Origin: Streptomyces atratus
Lineage (GTDB): Bacteria > Actinomycetota > Actinomycetes > Streptomycetales > Streptomycetaceae
DNA length: 64,000 nt
Assembly (NCBI RefSeq): GCF_900119365.1
Contig: NZ_FPJO01000002.1
Location: 496,001-560,000, forward strand
Direction: 5' to 3'
The notes under the pieces were generated by a model. That model did not search any database, was not told the DNA's origin, and saw only the letters and a program-made list of their open reading frames with translations. Shown one piece after another: positions 29,354 through 38,369 of the stretch. How positions within the stretch are numbered: the first letter of the stretch is position 1; each line of letters starts with the position of its first letter. Position numbers and translations under genes: made by a program.

Positions 29354-29368
29354 GCCGAGGAGTGACGC

Positions 29369-30016
29369 GTGAGCTTCTGGGAGTACCTGGGCAACCAGCA
29401 CCAACAGCTGCTCACCGACGCGTACCAGCACGTCAGCGCCGTGTTCCAGTGCATGGTCATCGCCACCGCGCTGGGCATCCTGATCGGGGTCGTCACCTAC
29501 CGCAGCGGCTGGGCGGGGTCACTGGCCATCACCTCGACGGCGACGATCCTCACCATCCCCTCCCTCGCCGCGATCGGTCTGCTCATCCCGCTCGTCGGCC
29601 TCGGCGTCGCGCCCACGGTGATCACCCTGACGCTGTACGGGCTGCTGCCCATCGTCCGCAACTCCATCGTGGGGCTGCGCGGCGTCGATCCGGCGCTGGT
29701 CGATGCGGCGAAGGGCATCGGGATGTCGCGGCCCGCCCGGCTGTGCCGGGTGGAACTCCCGCTCGCCTGGCCGCCGATTCTCACCGGCATCCGGGTCTCC
29801 ACACAGATGCTGATGGGCATCGCCGCCATCGCCGCGTACGCCTCGGGCCCCGGCCTGGGCAACGAGATCTTCCGTGGCATCGCCTCGCTGGGCAGCGCCA
29901 ACGCGCTCAATCAGGTGCTCGCGGGCACGCTCGGCATCGTCATCCTCGCTCTGCTCTTCGACGCCGCGTACGTACTGCTCGGGCGGCTCACCATTCCAAG
30001 GGGGATTCGTGTCTGA
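29369..30016 (+). CDS. Osmoprotectant ABC transporter permease 1 (OpuC/OpuB type)
   Basis: Encodes 215 residues with five membrane helices. The permease loop ALVDAAKGIGMSRPARLCRVELPLAWPPILTGIRVS matches the EAA-type coupling segment. It starts with GTG at 29369 (GAGGAG upstream) and overlaps the next gene by 8 bases. First gene of a four-gene uptake operon for glycine betaine, carnitine or choline type osmolytes (family inference). Confidence 0.9.
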   Translation: MSFWEYLGNQHQQLLTDAYQHVSAVFQCMVIATALGILIGVVTYRSGWAGSLAITSTATILTIPSLAAIGLLIPLVGLGVAPTVITLTLYGLLPIVRNSIVGLRGVDPALVDAAKGIGMSRPARLCRVELPLAWPPILTGIRVSTQMLMGIAAIAAYASGPGLGNEIFRGIASLGSANALNQVLAGTLGIVILALLFDAAYVLLGRLTIPRGIRV

Positions 30017-31280
30017 GACCGCCACCGGGAGCACGGACGCCGAGAGCGCCGGAACGAAGAGAACCACGTCCGGTGCCACTATCCAGCTGGAGGACCTGAC
30101 CAAGCACTATCCGGGCAATCCGAGCCCGGCGGTGGACAGCGTCTCGATGGACATCAAGGCCGGCGAGACGGTGATCTTCGTCGGCCCGTCCGGCTGCGGA
30201 AAGTCCACCACGCTGAAGATGATCAACCGGCTGATCGAGCCTTCGTCCGGGCGGATCAGGATCAACGACGAGGACGTCACCGACATCGACCCGGTGAAGC
30301 TCCGCCGCAAGATCGGATACGCGATCCAGTCGTCCGGGCTCTTCCCGCACATGACGGTCGCCGAGAACATCGCCCTCGTACCGAAGATGGTCGGCTGGTC
30401 GAAGTCGAAGGTGAAGGACCGGGTCGAGGAGATGCTCGATCTGGTGGGGCTCGACCCGCGGGAGTTCCACGGGCGCTATCCCCGCGCGCTGTCCGGCGGG
30501 CAGCAGCAACGGGTGGGCGTGGCACGGGCGTTGGCGGCCGATCCGCCGGTGCTGCTGATGGACGAACCGTTCGGCGCGGTCGACCCGATCACCCGCGACC
30601 ACCTCCAGGACGAGCTGATCCGGCTCCAGCACGAACTGCACAAGACGATCGTCTTCGTCACCCACGACTTCGACGAGGCGATCAAGCTGGGTGACCGGAT
30701 CGCCGTGCTGCGGGAGCGTTCGCACATCGCGCAGTTCGACACCCCGGAGGCGATCCTCACCAATCCGACGGACGACTTCGTCTCGGGCTTCGTCGGGGCC
30801 GGCGCGGCGCTGAAGCGGCTCAACCTCACCCGCGTACGGGATGTGGAGATGGCCGCGTTCCCGACGGTGACGGTCGACGACCCGCTCCAGTCGATCTTCA
30901 ACAAGCTACGCAGCGGCCCGCACAACGAGCTGCTGATGCTGGACCGCAGGAACCGCCCGTACAAGTGGCTGCGGCGTGGCGACCTGATGCGGGCCCGGGG
31001 TTCGCTGGCGCGGGCCGGGCAGCTGGTCCACGACACGGTGACGCGTGACGCGACGCTGCACGACGCGCTGGAGGCGGTGCTGACCGACAGCGGCGGGCGG
31101 GCCGCGGTGACCGGGCGGCGCGGCGAGTTCATCGGGGTCGTCGACATGCAGACCCTGATGAACTCCGTCCATGAACTGCTGGAGGCCGACCGGCTCGCCG
31201 CCATCGAGCACCAGCACGACCTGGAGGAGATGCGCAGCCAGCAGACCGAAGCGGAGCTGGAGGGCGGTCCGGGCGCATGA
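30009..31280 (+). CDS. Osmoprotectant ABC transporter ATPase with CBS domains
   Basis: Encodes 423 residues. Walker A GPSGCGKSTT, signature LSGGQQQRVGVARALA and Walker B VLLMDEPFGAVDP define the ABC ATPase. The C-terminal part after about residue 270 contains tandem CBS-like motifs (MAAFPTVTVDDPLQSIFNKL, LHDALEAVLTDSGGRAAVTG, EFIGVVDMQTLM), which sense ionic strength in OpuA-type systems. GTG start overlaps the previous gene; the next starts at an ATGA overlap. Confidence 0.94.
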   Translation: MSETATGSTDAESAGTKRTTSGATIQLEDLTKHYPGNPSPAVDSVSMDIKAGETVIFVGPSGCGKSTTLKMINRLIEPSSGRIRINDEDVTDIDPVKLRRKIGYAIQSSGLFPHMTVAENIALVPKMVGWSKSKVKDRVEEMLDLVGLDPREFHGRYPRALSGGQQQRVGVARALAADPPVLLMDEPFGAVDPITRDHLQDELIRLQHELHKTIVFVTHDFDEAIKLGDRIAVLRERSHIAQFDTPEAILTNPTDDFVSGFVGAGAALKRLNLTRVRDVEMAAFPTVTVDDPLQSIFNKLRSGPHNELLMLDRRNRPYKWLRRGDLMRARGSLARAGQLVHDTVTRDATLHDALEAVLTDSGGRAAVTGRRGEFIGVVDMQTLMNSVHELLEADRLAAIEHQHDLEEMRSQQTEAELEGGPGA

Positions 31281-32176
31281 CTCGCAATCCACCGTTGAAC
31301 CACGAACCCTCCCGCCGGCCGCGCCCCGAGCCGCCCACGCCCTCCTCCGGCAAGGACCGCCTGCCCGGCGAGCACGACGTCAAGGGTCATGCCTTCCGGG
31401 ACGAGGAGGAGGAGCCGGCCCCGCCACCGGCCGGTCCGCCGCGCCGGTTCACCTGGCGCAAGCTGGTGGTGATGCCGGTCGCGCTCGTGATCGTGCTGGC
31501 CATCACGTATCTGTGGATCACCAATGTCCATCTCGACTCGATCGCGCGGAACTCGCTGACCGGCGGCAATGTGCGGTTGCGCTGGTGGCAGCATGTGCGG
31601 CTGACCGCGATCTCGACGTTCTGGGTGCTGATCATCGCCATTCCGCTGGGGATCGCGCTGACCCGGCGCAGGCTGCGCAAGGGCGCCCCGGTGGTCACGG
31701 CGGTCGCCAACGTCGGGCAGGCGACACCGGCGATCGGCCTTCTGGCACTGCTGGTGATCTGGCTGGGCATCGGACCCTCGACGGCGATCATCGGCATGGT
31801 GATCTACGCGGTGCTGCCGGTCTTCTCCAACACGGTGGCCGGTCTCAGGGCGATCGAACCGAACCTGATCGAGGCCTCGCGCGGCATCGGCATGTCGGCG
31901 ACGGGGACGCTCACCAAGGTCGAGCTGCCGCTCGCCGTCCCGCTGATCCTGGCCGGTGTGCGCACGGCGCTGGTGCTCAATGTGGGTACGGCGACCCTGG
32001 CCACCTTCGTCGGTGGCGGCGGCCTCGGGGACCTGATCACCTCGGGCATCCAGACCCAGCGGATGCCGGTACTGGTGCTCGGTTCGGTGCTGACGGTGGT
32101 GCTGGCGCTGCTGGTGGACTGGCTGGCCTCACTGGTCGAGGTGGCGCTGACGCCGCGCGGACTGGAGGTGGGGTGA
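31277..32176 (+). CDS. Osmoprotectant ABC transporter permease 2
   Basis: Encodes 299 residues. A charged, Pro-rich cytoplasmic N-terminus of about 60 residues precedes six membrane helices; the coupling loop reads NLIEASRGIGMSATGTLTKVELPLAVPLILAGVRTA. It is paralogous to permease 1 but longer. Its ATG overlaps the ATPase stop (ATGA) and its stop overlaps the start of the binding-protein gene (TGATG). Confidence 0.93.
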   Translation: MTRNPPLNHEPSRRPRPEPPTPSSGKDRLPGEHDVKGHAFRDEEEEPAPPPAGPPRRFTWRKLVVMPVALVIVLAITYLWITNVHLDSIARNSLTGGNVRLRWWQHVRLTAISTFWVLIIAIPLGIALTRRRLRKGAPVVTAVANVGQATPAIGLLALLVIWLGIGPSTAIIGMVIYAVLPVFSNTVAGLRAIEPNLIEASRGIGMSATGTLTKVELPLAVPLILAGVRTALVLNVGTATLATFVGGGGLGDLITSGIQTQRMPVLVLGSVLTVVLALLVDWLASLVEVALTPRGLEVG

Positions 32177-33156
32177 TGGGGCCGCGGAAGGTACGGGCCG
32201 GCCTGGTGGGGGCGGTGGCGCTGGCGCTGGCGCTCTCCGGGTGCGGGCTGAAGAGCGGCTCGCCGATGGTGGACGACGTGGTGCCGGGCTCGGTCGGCCG
32301 GGGGAAGCCGCTGGACGGTGCCTCGCTGACCGTCACCTCGAAGAACTTCAGCGAGAACATCATCCTGGGCCAGATGATCGGCCTGGTCTTCAAGGCCGCC
32401 GGCGCGGAGGTCCTGGACCGGACGAACCTGCCCGGCTCGATCAGTGCGCGCGAGGCGATCGTCAAGGGCGGCGCGGACGCGATGTACGAGTACACGGGCA
32501 CCGGCTGGATCACCTACCTGGGCCATGCGAAGCCGATCCCCGACCCGGTCGAGCAGTGGGAGGCGGTCCGCGACGAGGACCGCAGGACGGGGGTGACCTG
32601 GCTGACGCCGTCCACGCTCAACAACACCTACGCGCTCGCCATCAGCCGGAAGAACAACGCGAAGTACCACCTGAAGACGCTCTCCGACGTCGCGGCGCTG
32701 GCGAAGAAGGACCCGTCGGCGGTGACGATCTGCGTGGAGAACGAGTTCGCCTCGCGCGACGACGGGCTGCCGGGCATGGAGAAGGCCTACGGGATGTCGC
32801 TCCCGGCCGGCAACATCAAGAAGATGGATGCCGGGATCATCTACACCCAGGTCTCGAAGTCCAACTCCTGCCTGCTGGGCGAGGTGTTCACCACGGACGG
32901 CCGGATCAAGGCGATGGACCTCGAAGTGCTCGTCGACGACAAGCACTTCTTCCCCAACTACAACGCGGCGCCGGTGATCCACACCAAGACCTTCGAGAAG
33001 TATCCGCAGATCGCCGCGCTGCTCGACCCGGTCAGCAAGAAGCTGACCACCGAGGTCGCGCAGGTGCTCAACGCCAAGGTGGACGTGGACGGGCAGGACC
33101 CGCACGAGGTGGCGAAGGACTGGCTGATCCAGGAGGGGTTCATCAAGGAGGGCTGA
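32176..33156 (+). CDS. Osmoprotectant-binding lipoprotein
   Basis: Encodes 326 residues. Signal peptide with lipobox LALSGCG, so it is anchored to the outer face of the membrane. The mature protein has the OpuAC/QAT fold: TVTSKNFSENIILGQMIGLVFKAAGAEV, YTGTGWITYLGH, and FPNYNAAPVIHTKTFEKYPQIAALLDPVSKKL. It binds quaternary-amine osmolytes for the two permeases. ATG 32176 shares one base with the upstream stop; GGAGGTGGGG precedes it. Confidence 0.93.
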   Translation: MGPRKVRAGLVGAVALALALSGCGLKSGSPMVDDVVPGSVGRGKPLDGASLTVTSKNFSENIILGQMIGLVFKAAGAEVLDRTNLPGSISAREAIVKGGADAMYEYTGTGWITYLGHAKPIPDPVEQWEAVRDEDRRTGVTWLTPSTLNNTYALAISRKNNAKYHLKTLSDVAALAKKDPSAVTICVENEFASRDDGLPGMEKAYGMSLPAGNIKKMDAGIIYTQVSKSNSCLLGEVFTTDGRIKAMDLEVLVDDKHFFPNYNAAPVIHTKTFEKYPQIAALLDPVSKKLTTEVAQVLNAKVDVDGQDPHEVAKDWLIQEGFIKEG

Positions 33157-33214
33157 GCCGGGAGCCTCCGTCGCCGCCCTCCCCCGGGCAGCGCCCGCCG
33201 CTCGCAAAGGTTCC

Positions 33215-33250
33215 GTTGCAAAGAGAGCTTTGCAACTCTACGGTTTACCC
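33215..33250 (+). promoter_or_regulatory. Promoter and palindromic operator of the ArsR-like gene
   Basis: A perfect 9-bp inverted repeat GTTGCAAAG/CTTTGCAAC (33215-33223 and 33228-33236, 4-base spacer) overlaps a TTGCAA -35 (33216-33221). A TACGGT -10 (33239-33244) follows at 17-base spacing. Start of transcription would fall on the ATG at 33251, giving a leaderless mRNA. A regulator bound to the palindrome would block RNA polymerase, so autorepression is likely. Confidence 0.7.
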
Positions 33251-33859
33251 ATGCCCGCAACAGAGGACGGCGCCGGGACCCCCGCCGAAGCCGAGAACAT
33301 CCACAAGGTCGATGCCCGCACCCTGCGCGGACTGGCCCACCCCCTGCGGCTGCGCCTGCTGGCCGCCCTGCGGGAGTACGGCCCCGCCACCGCCTCCGGT
33401 CTCGCCGAGCGGCTCGGCGAGTCCAGCGGAGCCACCAGCTACCACCTCAGACAGCTGGCGGCGTACGGCTTCGTCGAGGACGACCCGGAGCGCGGCAAGG
33501 GCCGCGAGCGCTGGTGGCGGGCCGCACACCGCGGCACCGTCTTCGACAGCGGCAGATTCCTGAGCCACCCGGACCCCGCGGTACGCGGTGCCGTCGATGT
33601 CGTACTCCACGAGACTGCCACCTCGCACGCCCAGGAGCTGAACACCTGGATCGGCACCATGCGCGAATGGCCCGAGGAATGGCGCGAGGGCTGGGACATC
33701 AGCGATTTCCAGGTGCGCCTCACCCCGGATCTCGCCGAGGAACTGATCGGGAAGATCCACGAACTCATCGAGAGCTACCGGGGCCAGGTCCCGGAGGGCA
33801 CCGAGGGATCGGCCGACGTCCGCAGCCATGTGCACCTCTTCCCGCGCCCCGCGGAGTAA
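33251..33859 (+). CDS. ArsR-like HTH transcriptional regulator
   Basis: Encodes 202 residues. The winged HTH is at residues 20-95: LRGLAHPLRLRLLAALREYGPATASGLAERLGESSGATSYHLRQLAAYGFVEDDPERGKGRERWW. The C-terminal half is alpha-helical (TWIGTMREWPEEWREGWDISDFQVRL) and typical of streptomycete HTH_20 proteins that usually sit beside an MFS gene; no intact one follows here. The operator overlaps its own promoter. Confidence 0.88.
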   Translation: MPATEDGAGTPAEAENIHKVDARTLRGLAHPLRLRLLAALREYGPATASGLAERLGESSGATSYHLRQLAAYGFVEDDPERGKGRERWWRAAHRGTVFDSGRFLSHPDPAVRGAVDVVLHETATSHAQELNTWIGTMREWPEEWREGWDISDFQVRLTPDLAEELIGKIHELIESYRGQVPEGTEGSADVRSHVHLFPRPAE

Positions 33860-33905
33860 CCAGCCCCGCGGGCAACGAGCCCCTCCCGACCGGAAGGACA
33901 CCGTC

Positions 33906-34040
33906 ATGCACTCCGACACCCATCTGCTGCTGCACGGCCTGCGCTCCGCCGAACTGCGGCGGTACGCAACGGAGTCCGACCTCGTACCGGCCGCCTCGCG
34001 CACCGGACTGCGCCCGTACCGTCGCAGGCGGCCAAGGAGA
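33906..34040 (+). pseudogene. Truncated small ORF without its own stop codon
   Basis: A well-formed start (GGAAGGACACCGTC then ATG, beginning MHSDTHLLLHGLRSAELRRYA) resembles small helical streptomycete proteins found behind such HTH genes. The frame then runs on antisense through the Lon-like protease gene without a natural end, so the 3' part seems to be lost at about 34030. It could also be a live short gene with an overlapping end. Confidence 0.45.
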
Positions 34041-34829
34041 TCAGCAGCTCGGGACCTTGTGCCCCTGCTCCAGCGCCCGGAGCGAGGACACCGCGCTCTT
34101 CAGAGTCGTGACCGGGATCAGCCGCAGCCCCTTGGGGAGCTCGGCGCGCGCCTCCCTGCACTCCGCCTTCGGTACGAGGAAGACGGTCGCCCCGTCGCGG
34201 CGTGCCGCCTGGGTCTTCAGCGACACCCCGCCGACCGCGCCGACCTCGCCGTTCGCCTGGATCGTGCCGGTGCCCGCGACGGTGCGGCCGCCGGTGAGAT
34301 CGCCGCCGGAGCCGTCGCCGTCGAGCTTGTCGACGATGCCGAGCGCGAAGAACAGACCGGCACTGGGGCCGCCCACATCGGCGAGGTGCAGGGTCACATC
34401 GACCGAGCCGGGCTTCTTCCCGAGGTAGTTCAGGGCGGCGTCGACCGCGGAGTCCTGCGACTTCCGCATGTCGTCGAGGTTGTGCTTCTCGATCTCCTTC
34501 TCGGAGCCGCCGCTCGGATAGACGGAGTCACGGGGCAGGACCGCCCGGTCCGTACGGAACCAGCTGTCGATCACATCACCGACGCCGACATCGGCGGTCG
34601 GCCCGGTCGCGACGATCGTCGTCATCCGCAGCTCACCCTCGGTGGGGCGGGTCGGTGCGCCCTTGATGCTGATCACGGGCGTGCCGTGATCGTCCCCGAG
34701 CACGTTCGCCGTCGAGCCGGGCTGCGCCAGGGTGAACGGCAGCGGTGCGAACGCGGCCACGCCGAACAGGGCGAGGACGGGCAGGGCGCACAGAGCGAGG
34801 GCACGGGGGCGCGAGAGACGAGTGAGCAC
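34041..34829 (-). CDS. Lon-like (S16) membrane-anchored serine protease without PDZ domain
   Basis: Encodes 262 residues. An N-terminal membrane helix or uncleaved signal is followed by a Lon C-domain with the Ser-Lys dyad: VGGPSAGLFFALGI (Ser near 155) and GAVGGVSLKTQAAR (Lys near 205). YlbL-type relatives have a PDZ domain before the protease; here the segment between the anchor and the catalytic domain is too short. Substrates unknown. GTG start at 34829. Confidence 0.85.
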   Translation of the reverse strand: MLTRLSRPRALALCALPVLALFGVAAFAPLPFTLAQPGSTANVLGDDHGTPVISIKGAPTRPTEGELRMTTIVATGPTADVGVGDVIDSWFRTDRAVLPRDSVYPSGGSEKEIEKHNLDDMRKSQDSAVDAALNYLGKKPGSVDVTLHLADVGGPSAGLFFALGIVDKLDGDGSGGDLTGGRTVAGTGTIQANGEVGAVGGVSLKTQAARRDGATVFLVPKAECREARAELPKGLRLIPVTTLKSAVSSLRALEQGHKVPSC

Positions 34830-34896
34830 CCGCCCAATCTAACCGCCTGGCCCGGACGCACGGGCCGGGAGCCCCGTACGCGGCCGGAGGGCGTTT

Positions 34897-35085
34897 CTAC
34901 GGCGTCCGCCGGTTTCCCATCGACATGGCCAGGGCGACCACCCAGCCGATGAACGTCCAGCCGAGGAACAGATTGATCACGAACACCGAGCCGGTGTTCA
35001 CCCCGCGCCCCGCGGCGATCATGAACGGCAGGAAGTACACCGCGATACCCACGACGACGAGAAGCAGGAGAACAGAACCATCCAT
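34897..35085 (-). CDS. Superinfection-immunity-like small membrane protein
   Basis: Encodes 62 residues: two membrane helices (VLLLLVVVGIAVYFLPFMIA and FVINLFLGWTFIGWVVALAMSM) around a short loop with Asn. NLFLGWTFIGWVVALA is the hallmark of the Imm_superinfect family (phage T4 Imm-like), common in bacteria and not itself proof of phage defence. ATG at 35085 with GGGGGG upstream. Confidence 0.85.
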   Translation of the reverse strand: MDGSVLLLLVVVGIAVYFLPFMIAAGRGVNTGSVFVINLFLGWTFIGWVVALAMSMGNRRTP

Positions 35086-35256
35086 CGGAACCCCCCGGAA
35101 CGGCCACGCGCTTCGGTCAAGGCGTGAGCCCCGAAAACATACGGCCCGGCCGGGCGCCCGCGAAGACATGAACCGGCCAGAATCCGCCCCGAGTGCCGGC
35201 CCGCGATCGGCCCCGCAGGGTCCGTCCGGCCCATCGGTTCTCCGGCCCGTCGCCCC

Positions 35257-35898
35257 CTATCGGAGCGCGTCCGCCACTTCCCGGGCCGCGTCCACCACGC
35301 GGGGCCCGACGCGCTCGGGCACGGAGTCCGAGAGCATCACCACACCCACGCTGCCCTCGACCCCGGTCACCCCCACCAGCGCCGCCGCGGCCCCGCTCGC
35401 CCCGGCCTCCAGCTCGCCGTGGGTGAGGGTGAAGGCGGTCTCGCCGACCGGCTTCTGGCGGGCGGCGAGGATCGCCCGGCCCGCGGCGCCCCGGTCCAGC
35501 GGGTGGCGGAAACCGGCCCGGTAGGCCACGTGGTAGTCCGTCCAGGTCGGTTCGACGACCGCGACGGCCAGCGCGTCGCTGCCGTCGACCAGCGTGAGAT
35601 GGGCGGTGGCCCCTATGTCCTCGGCCAGCGACCGCAGCGCGGGCAGCGCGGCTTCCCGTACGAGCGGATGCACTTGGCGGCCCAGGCGCAGCACACCCAG
35701 GCCCACTCTGGCCCGGCCGCCCAAGTCGCGGCGCACCAGGGCGTGTTGCTCCAGGGTGGCGAGCAGACGGTAGACCACGGTCCGGTTGACCCCGAGTTTG
35801 TTGGACAACTCGGTGACGGTCAGGCCGTGGTCGGTGTCGGCAAGCAGTTTGAGGACCCTCAGGCCCCGGTCGAGCGTCTGGGAGGTTTCCGCGGTCAC
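35257..35898 (-). CDS. IclR-family transcriptional regulator
   Basis: Encodes 213 residues. N-terminal winged HTH (LDRGLRVLKLLADTDHGLTVTELSNKLGVNRTVVYRLLATLEQHALVRR) and a shortened C-terminal effector domain (GATAHLTLVDGSDALAVAVVEP, HPLDRGAAGRAILA). GTG at 35898 has GGAGAGG upstream; a longer in-frame start exists but adds low-complexity sequence. No neighbouring catabolic genes, so the target is unclear. Confidence 0.88.
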   Translation of the reverse strand: MTAETSQTLDRGLRVLKLLADTDHGLTVTELSNKLGVNRTVVYRLLATLEQHALVRRDLGGRARVGLGVLRLGRQVHPLVREAALPALRSLAEDIGATAHLTLVDGSDALAVAVVEPTWTDYHVAYRAGFRHPLDRGAAGRAILAARQKPVGETAFTLTHGELEAGASGAAAALVGVTGVEGSVGVVMLSDSVPERVGPRVVDAAREVADALR

Positions 35899-36233
35899 GA
35901 CGCCCTCTCCTCTTTGATGAGCGGCAGCGGCTGGTTCCCACGGAATGTGCGCCGCCGGTCCCAGCGGCGACGCACGGAGAGGCCGCCGGCCTAACCAGGC
36001 ACCGGCTGCGCCCCGGAGCGGCTCTGCCACGGGGCGTTCATTTTTTGGGACAGTAGCGAGCGAGTCCGCTCAGCGGAAGGCCTCGTCCAGAATCCGGGCG
36101 CCGTCGGAGCGGGAGTTGGCTTGAAGCAGCATAAGTGCCGGTCAGCGCGGCGCCGGCCGGATCCCGGAGGTCTACGCGCGTCCAGGTCGGCCGACGCCTT
36201 CACGGCACTTCACGCACCGGAAGTGAACTGTCG
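35899..36233. other. Gap with an orphan terminator-like hairpin and gene fragment
   Basis: 335 bases without a full gene. GCCCCG (36010-36015) pairs with CGGGGC (36030-36035), followed by TTCATTTTTT on the plus strand, although no plus-strand gene leads into it. On the minus strand, 36070-36131 reads a gene-like tail NSRSDGARILDEAFR before TGA, perhaps the end of a lost gene. Confidence 0.4.
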
Positions 36234-38246
36234 TCAACTCACGGTGAACGACTGCTGCACAATTTTTCCGTTCACGAGCACCTCACAGGCCCGGATCGAC
36301 TTCGTCGCCGGGTCACGGACGGTGAAGTCGAGGGCGAAAGTGCCGTCGAGCCCGACGACCCGGGTGACGTACGGGTCGGCGGTCTGCTTCCCGTCCGCGG
36401 TGCGGCCCGTCACCGAGACCGTGGCGACGGGGGCGAATCCCCGTCCGGTCACCTGGACCGCCGTGCCGACGGGCCCCTCGGGCGGCGAGAGCGCGAAGGA
36501 CGGTCCGGCGGGAACGGTGCCGTCCTGGACGGTGAACGCCGCTGTCTCGGTGCGCGGGTTGACGAGGACCTCCCGGACCCGGATGGCGACGGTGTCGGCG
36601 GCGTTGACCGTGAAGGTCTGCGAGAACGCCCCGTCCAGCCCCACCACCTTGGTCTTCGCCGGGTCGGACGTCTGCGATCCGTCGGCCCGCAGCCCGACGA
36701 TGGACACGGTCGCGACCTTCGCGAAGCCCTGCCCGACGACGGTGACCGCCGTGCCCTTCGGACCGGCCGACGGAGTGAGCACGACGAAGGACGGGGCGAC
36801 GGTCAGCGGGGTGAGGGCCTGCGCTCCCCCGGCGGTGACCTGGAGTGCGTACACGGCACGCGGGGTGGATCCGGCGACGGTGACCGTGCCGGCGAGCGTT
36901 CCGTCGGCGCCGATCCGGAGGGTGGAGCCGCTGATCCGGGTGCTGTCGCAGGAGCCGCCGTCGGCGGTGCAGAGCGCGGCGGTGGGCGTGGTGCCGGACG
37001 GCCAGTCACCGCCGAAGAGGGCGATCGTCCCGCCCGGCTTGACCTTCGCCGCGCCCGCGGAGAGCGTCGCGGAGGCGTCGGTCACGGTGAACGGTGTGGT
37101 CAGCACAGTGGCCGGATCGTTTCCCTCGTCGACCTGGATCGCGGCGATGGCCGGGTCGGAGACGGTGAAGTCGGCGCTGAACGTGCCCTCGGGGGTGCTC
37201 TTCACATAGACGGCGGTGTCGTCGAGCGTCGCCCCGCCCGCGTCCAGGCCGACGGTGTTGATCCACCGGTCCTGGAAGTAGTTGCTGCCGGTGACCCGGA
37301 TGACGCTGCCGACCGGCGCGCCGGAGCGGGAGAGCGCGATGGCCCGCGGCCCGGCGGGGACGAAGGCCTTGACCGTCAGGGGCGCGGTCGCCTCCTTCGT
37401 ACCGTCGCCGACCTTCACCAGGTACGAGCCGTCGGGCACGGCGCCCGCGGCGGCGAGCACCGCGCTGCCGGACAGTTCCCCGGAGCCGCTGATGGAGAGG
37501 GTGCTGGAGACGAACTTGGCGGGGTCGCAGCCGCCGCCGTCCGCCGCGCACAGCGACGGTACGGGGGTGGCGCCCGCGGTCCACAGGCTGCCGGACAGGG
37601 TGACGGCGGTGGACGGCCGGACGGCGGTGGTGGGTGCGGTCAAGGTGGCCGGATGGCCTGCGGTGCCCTCGGCGGTCACCGTGCCGATGGAGCCGCCGCC
37701 GCTCACCACGTCGCACGGGGTCTCGTAGGTGGAGCCGAGCACCTTCGTACGCGTCAGATTGCGTACGGGAGTGAAGGAGATCGGGCCGCTCGCGTCGGCG
37801 GGGATGATGAAGTCCCCTTCGTACGGCGGGATTTCGATGGGCTTGCCGGACGGGATGTCGAGGTTGATCTGGGGGCCGGTGACGGTGACCGTGCCGGTGG
37901 CGCCGCCGGACATGGCGAAGTCGATGCTGGGGGTGGTGGGGACGTCGCTCAGGCTGAGGCCGCTGGTGGCGGGGGACGGCCCGAGGGTGACCTTGGCGTG
38001 GACCTTGCCGCCCGGGTCGACGATCGACGGCGACAGGTCGACGCTCATCTGCTGCGGCCCGGTCGCCTCGCCCTGACCGGCGGGCAGGCTGCAGTGGACG
38101 GTCGGGGTGACGGTGCCGGCCTGGGCTGCGGGCGCGAGTGCGAAGGTGCCACCGGTCCAGACGAGCACGGCCCCGGCGGTGAGGGCCACGGCGCGGCGTA
38201 ACACCGCACCCGGTCTTCCGGTTCTTGTCGATTGTCGGGCGGGCAT
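36234..38246 (-). CDS. Large secreted protein with repeated immunoglobulin-like domains
   Basis: Encodes 670 residues. Twin-arginine-free signal peptide ending AAQAGT, then an N-terminal domain shared with the next gene (GTVTPTVHCSLPAGQGEATGP) and about five beta-sandwich units of IPT/TIG type, each with a GPVGTAVQVTGRGFAPV-like segment. Cell-surface or secreted; role unknown, possibly adhesion or sheath. ATG has GGAGGAG upstream. Paralogue of the 38370-40007 gene. Confidence 0.82.
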   Translation of the reverse strand: MPARQSTRTGRPGAVLRRAVALTAGAVLVWTGGTFALAPAAQAGTVTPTVHCSLPAGQGEATGPQQMSVDLSPSIVDPGGKVHAKVTLGPSPATSGLSLSDVPTTPSIDFAMSGGATGTVTVTGPQINLDIPSGKPIEIPPYEGDFIIPADASGPISFTPVRNLTRTKVLGSTYETPCDVVSGGGSIGTVTAEGTAGHPATLTAPTTAVRPSTAVTLSGSLWTAGATPVPSLCAADGGGCDPAKFVSSTLSISGSGELSGSAVLAAAGAVPDGSYLVKVGDGTKEATAPLTVKAFVPAGPRAIALSRSGAPVGSVIRVTGSNYFQDRWINTVGLDAGGATLDDTAVYVKSTPEGTFSADFTVSDPAIAAIQVDEGNDPATVLTTPFTVTDASATLSAGAAKVKPGGTIALFGGDWPSGTTPTAALCTADGGSCDSTRISGSTLRIGADGTLAGTVTVAGSTPRAVYALQVTAGGAQALTPLTVAPSFVVLTPSAGPKGTAVTVVGQGFAKVATVSIVGLRADGSQTSDPAKTKVVGLDGAFSQTFTVNAADTVAIRVREVLVNPRTETAAFTVQDGTVPAGPSFALSPPEGPVGTAVQVTGRGFAPVATVSVTGRTADGKQTADPYVTRVVGLDGTFALDFTVRDPATKSIRACEVLVNGKIVQQSFTVS

Positions 38247-38306
38247 GTTGCTCCTCCATGGGTGTCTTCAGCTGCTGCGGGAATTTCTCCGAATTCGGAA
38301 TGACGA

Positions 38307-38344
38307 CGCCCGCCCGCTCCGATGCGACGGGGAGCGGGCGGGCG
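38307..38344 (-). terminator. Hairpin terminator between the two paralogous secreted-protein genes
   Basis: A perfect 14-bp stem (38307-38320 with 38331-38344, 10-base loop) sits 25 bases past the stop of the upstream paralogue. Confidence 0.8.
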
Positions 38345-38369
38345 CCTCCGGAATTATTCGTTTCCGTGC

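Noticed and set aside
34897..35085. Phage superinfection exclusion system
   Set aside because: The protein family is widespread in bacteria as a small membrane protein; no phage genes are nearby.
36010..36046. Rho-independent terminator for a plus-strand gene
   Set aside because: The hairpin and T-run are present, but no plus-strand gene precedes it, so only noted in the gap entry.
36135..38201. 688-codon plus-strand frame opposite the Ig-like repeat gene
   Set aside because: Gly/Arg/Asp-rich shadow frame without motifs, start signal or family match.
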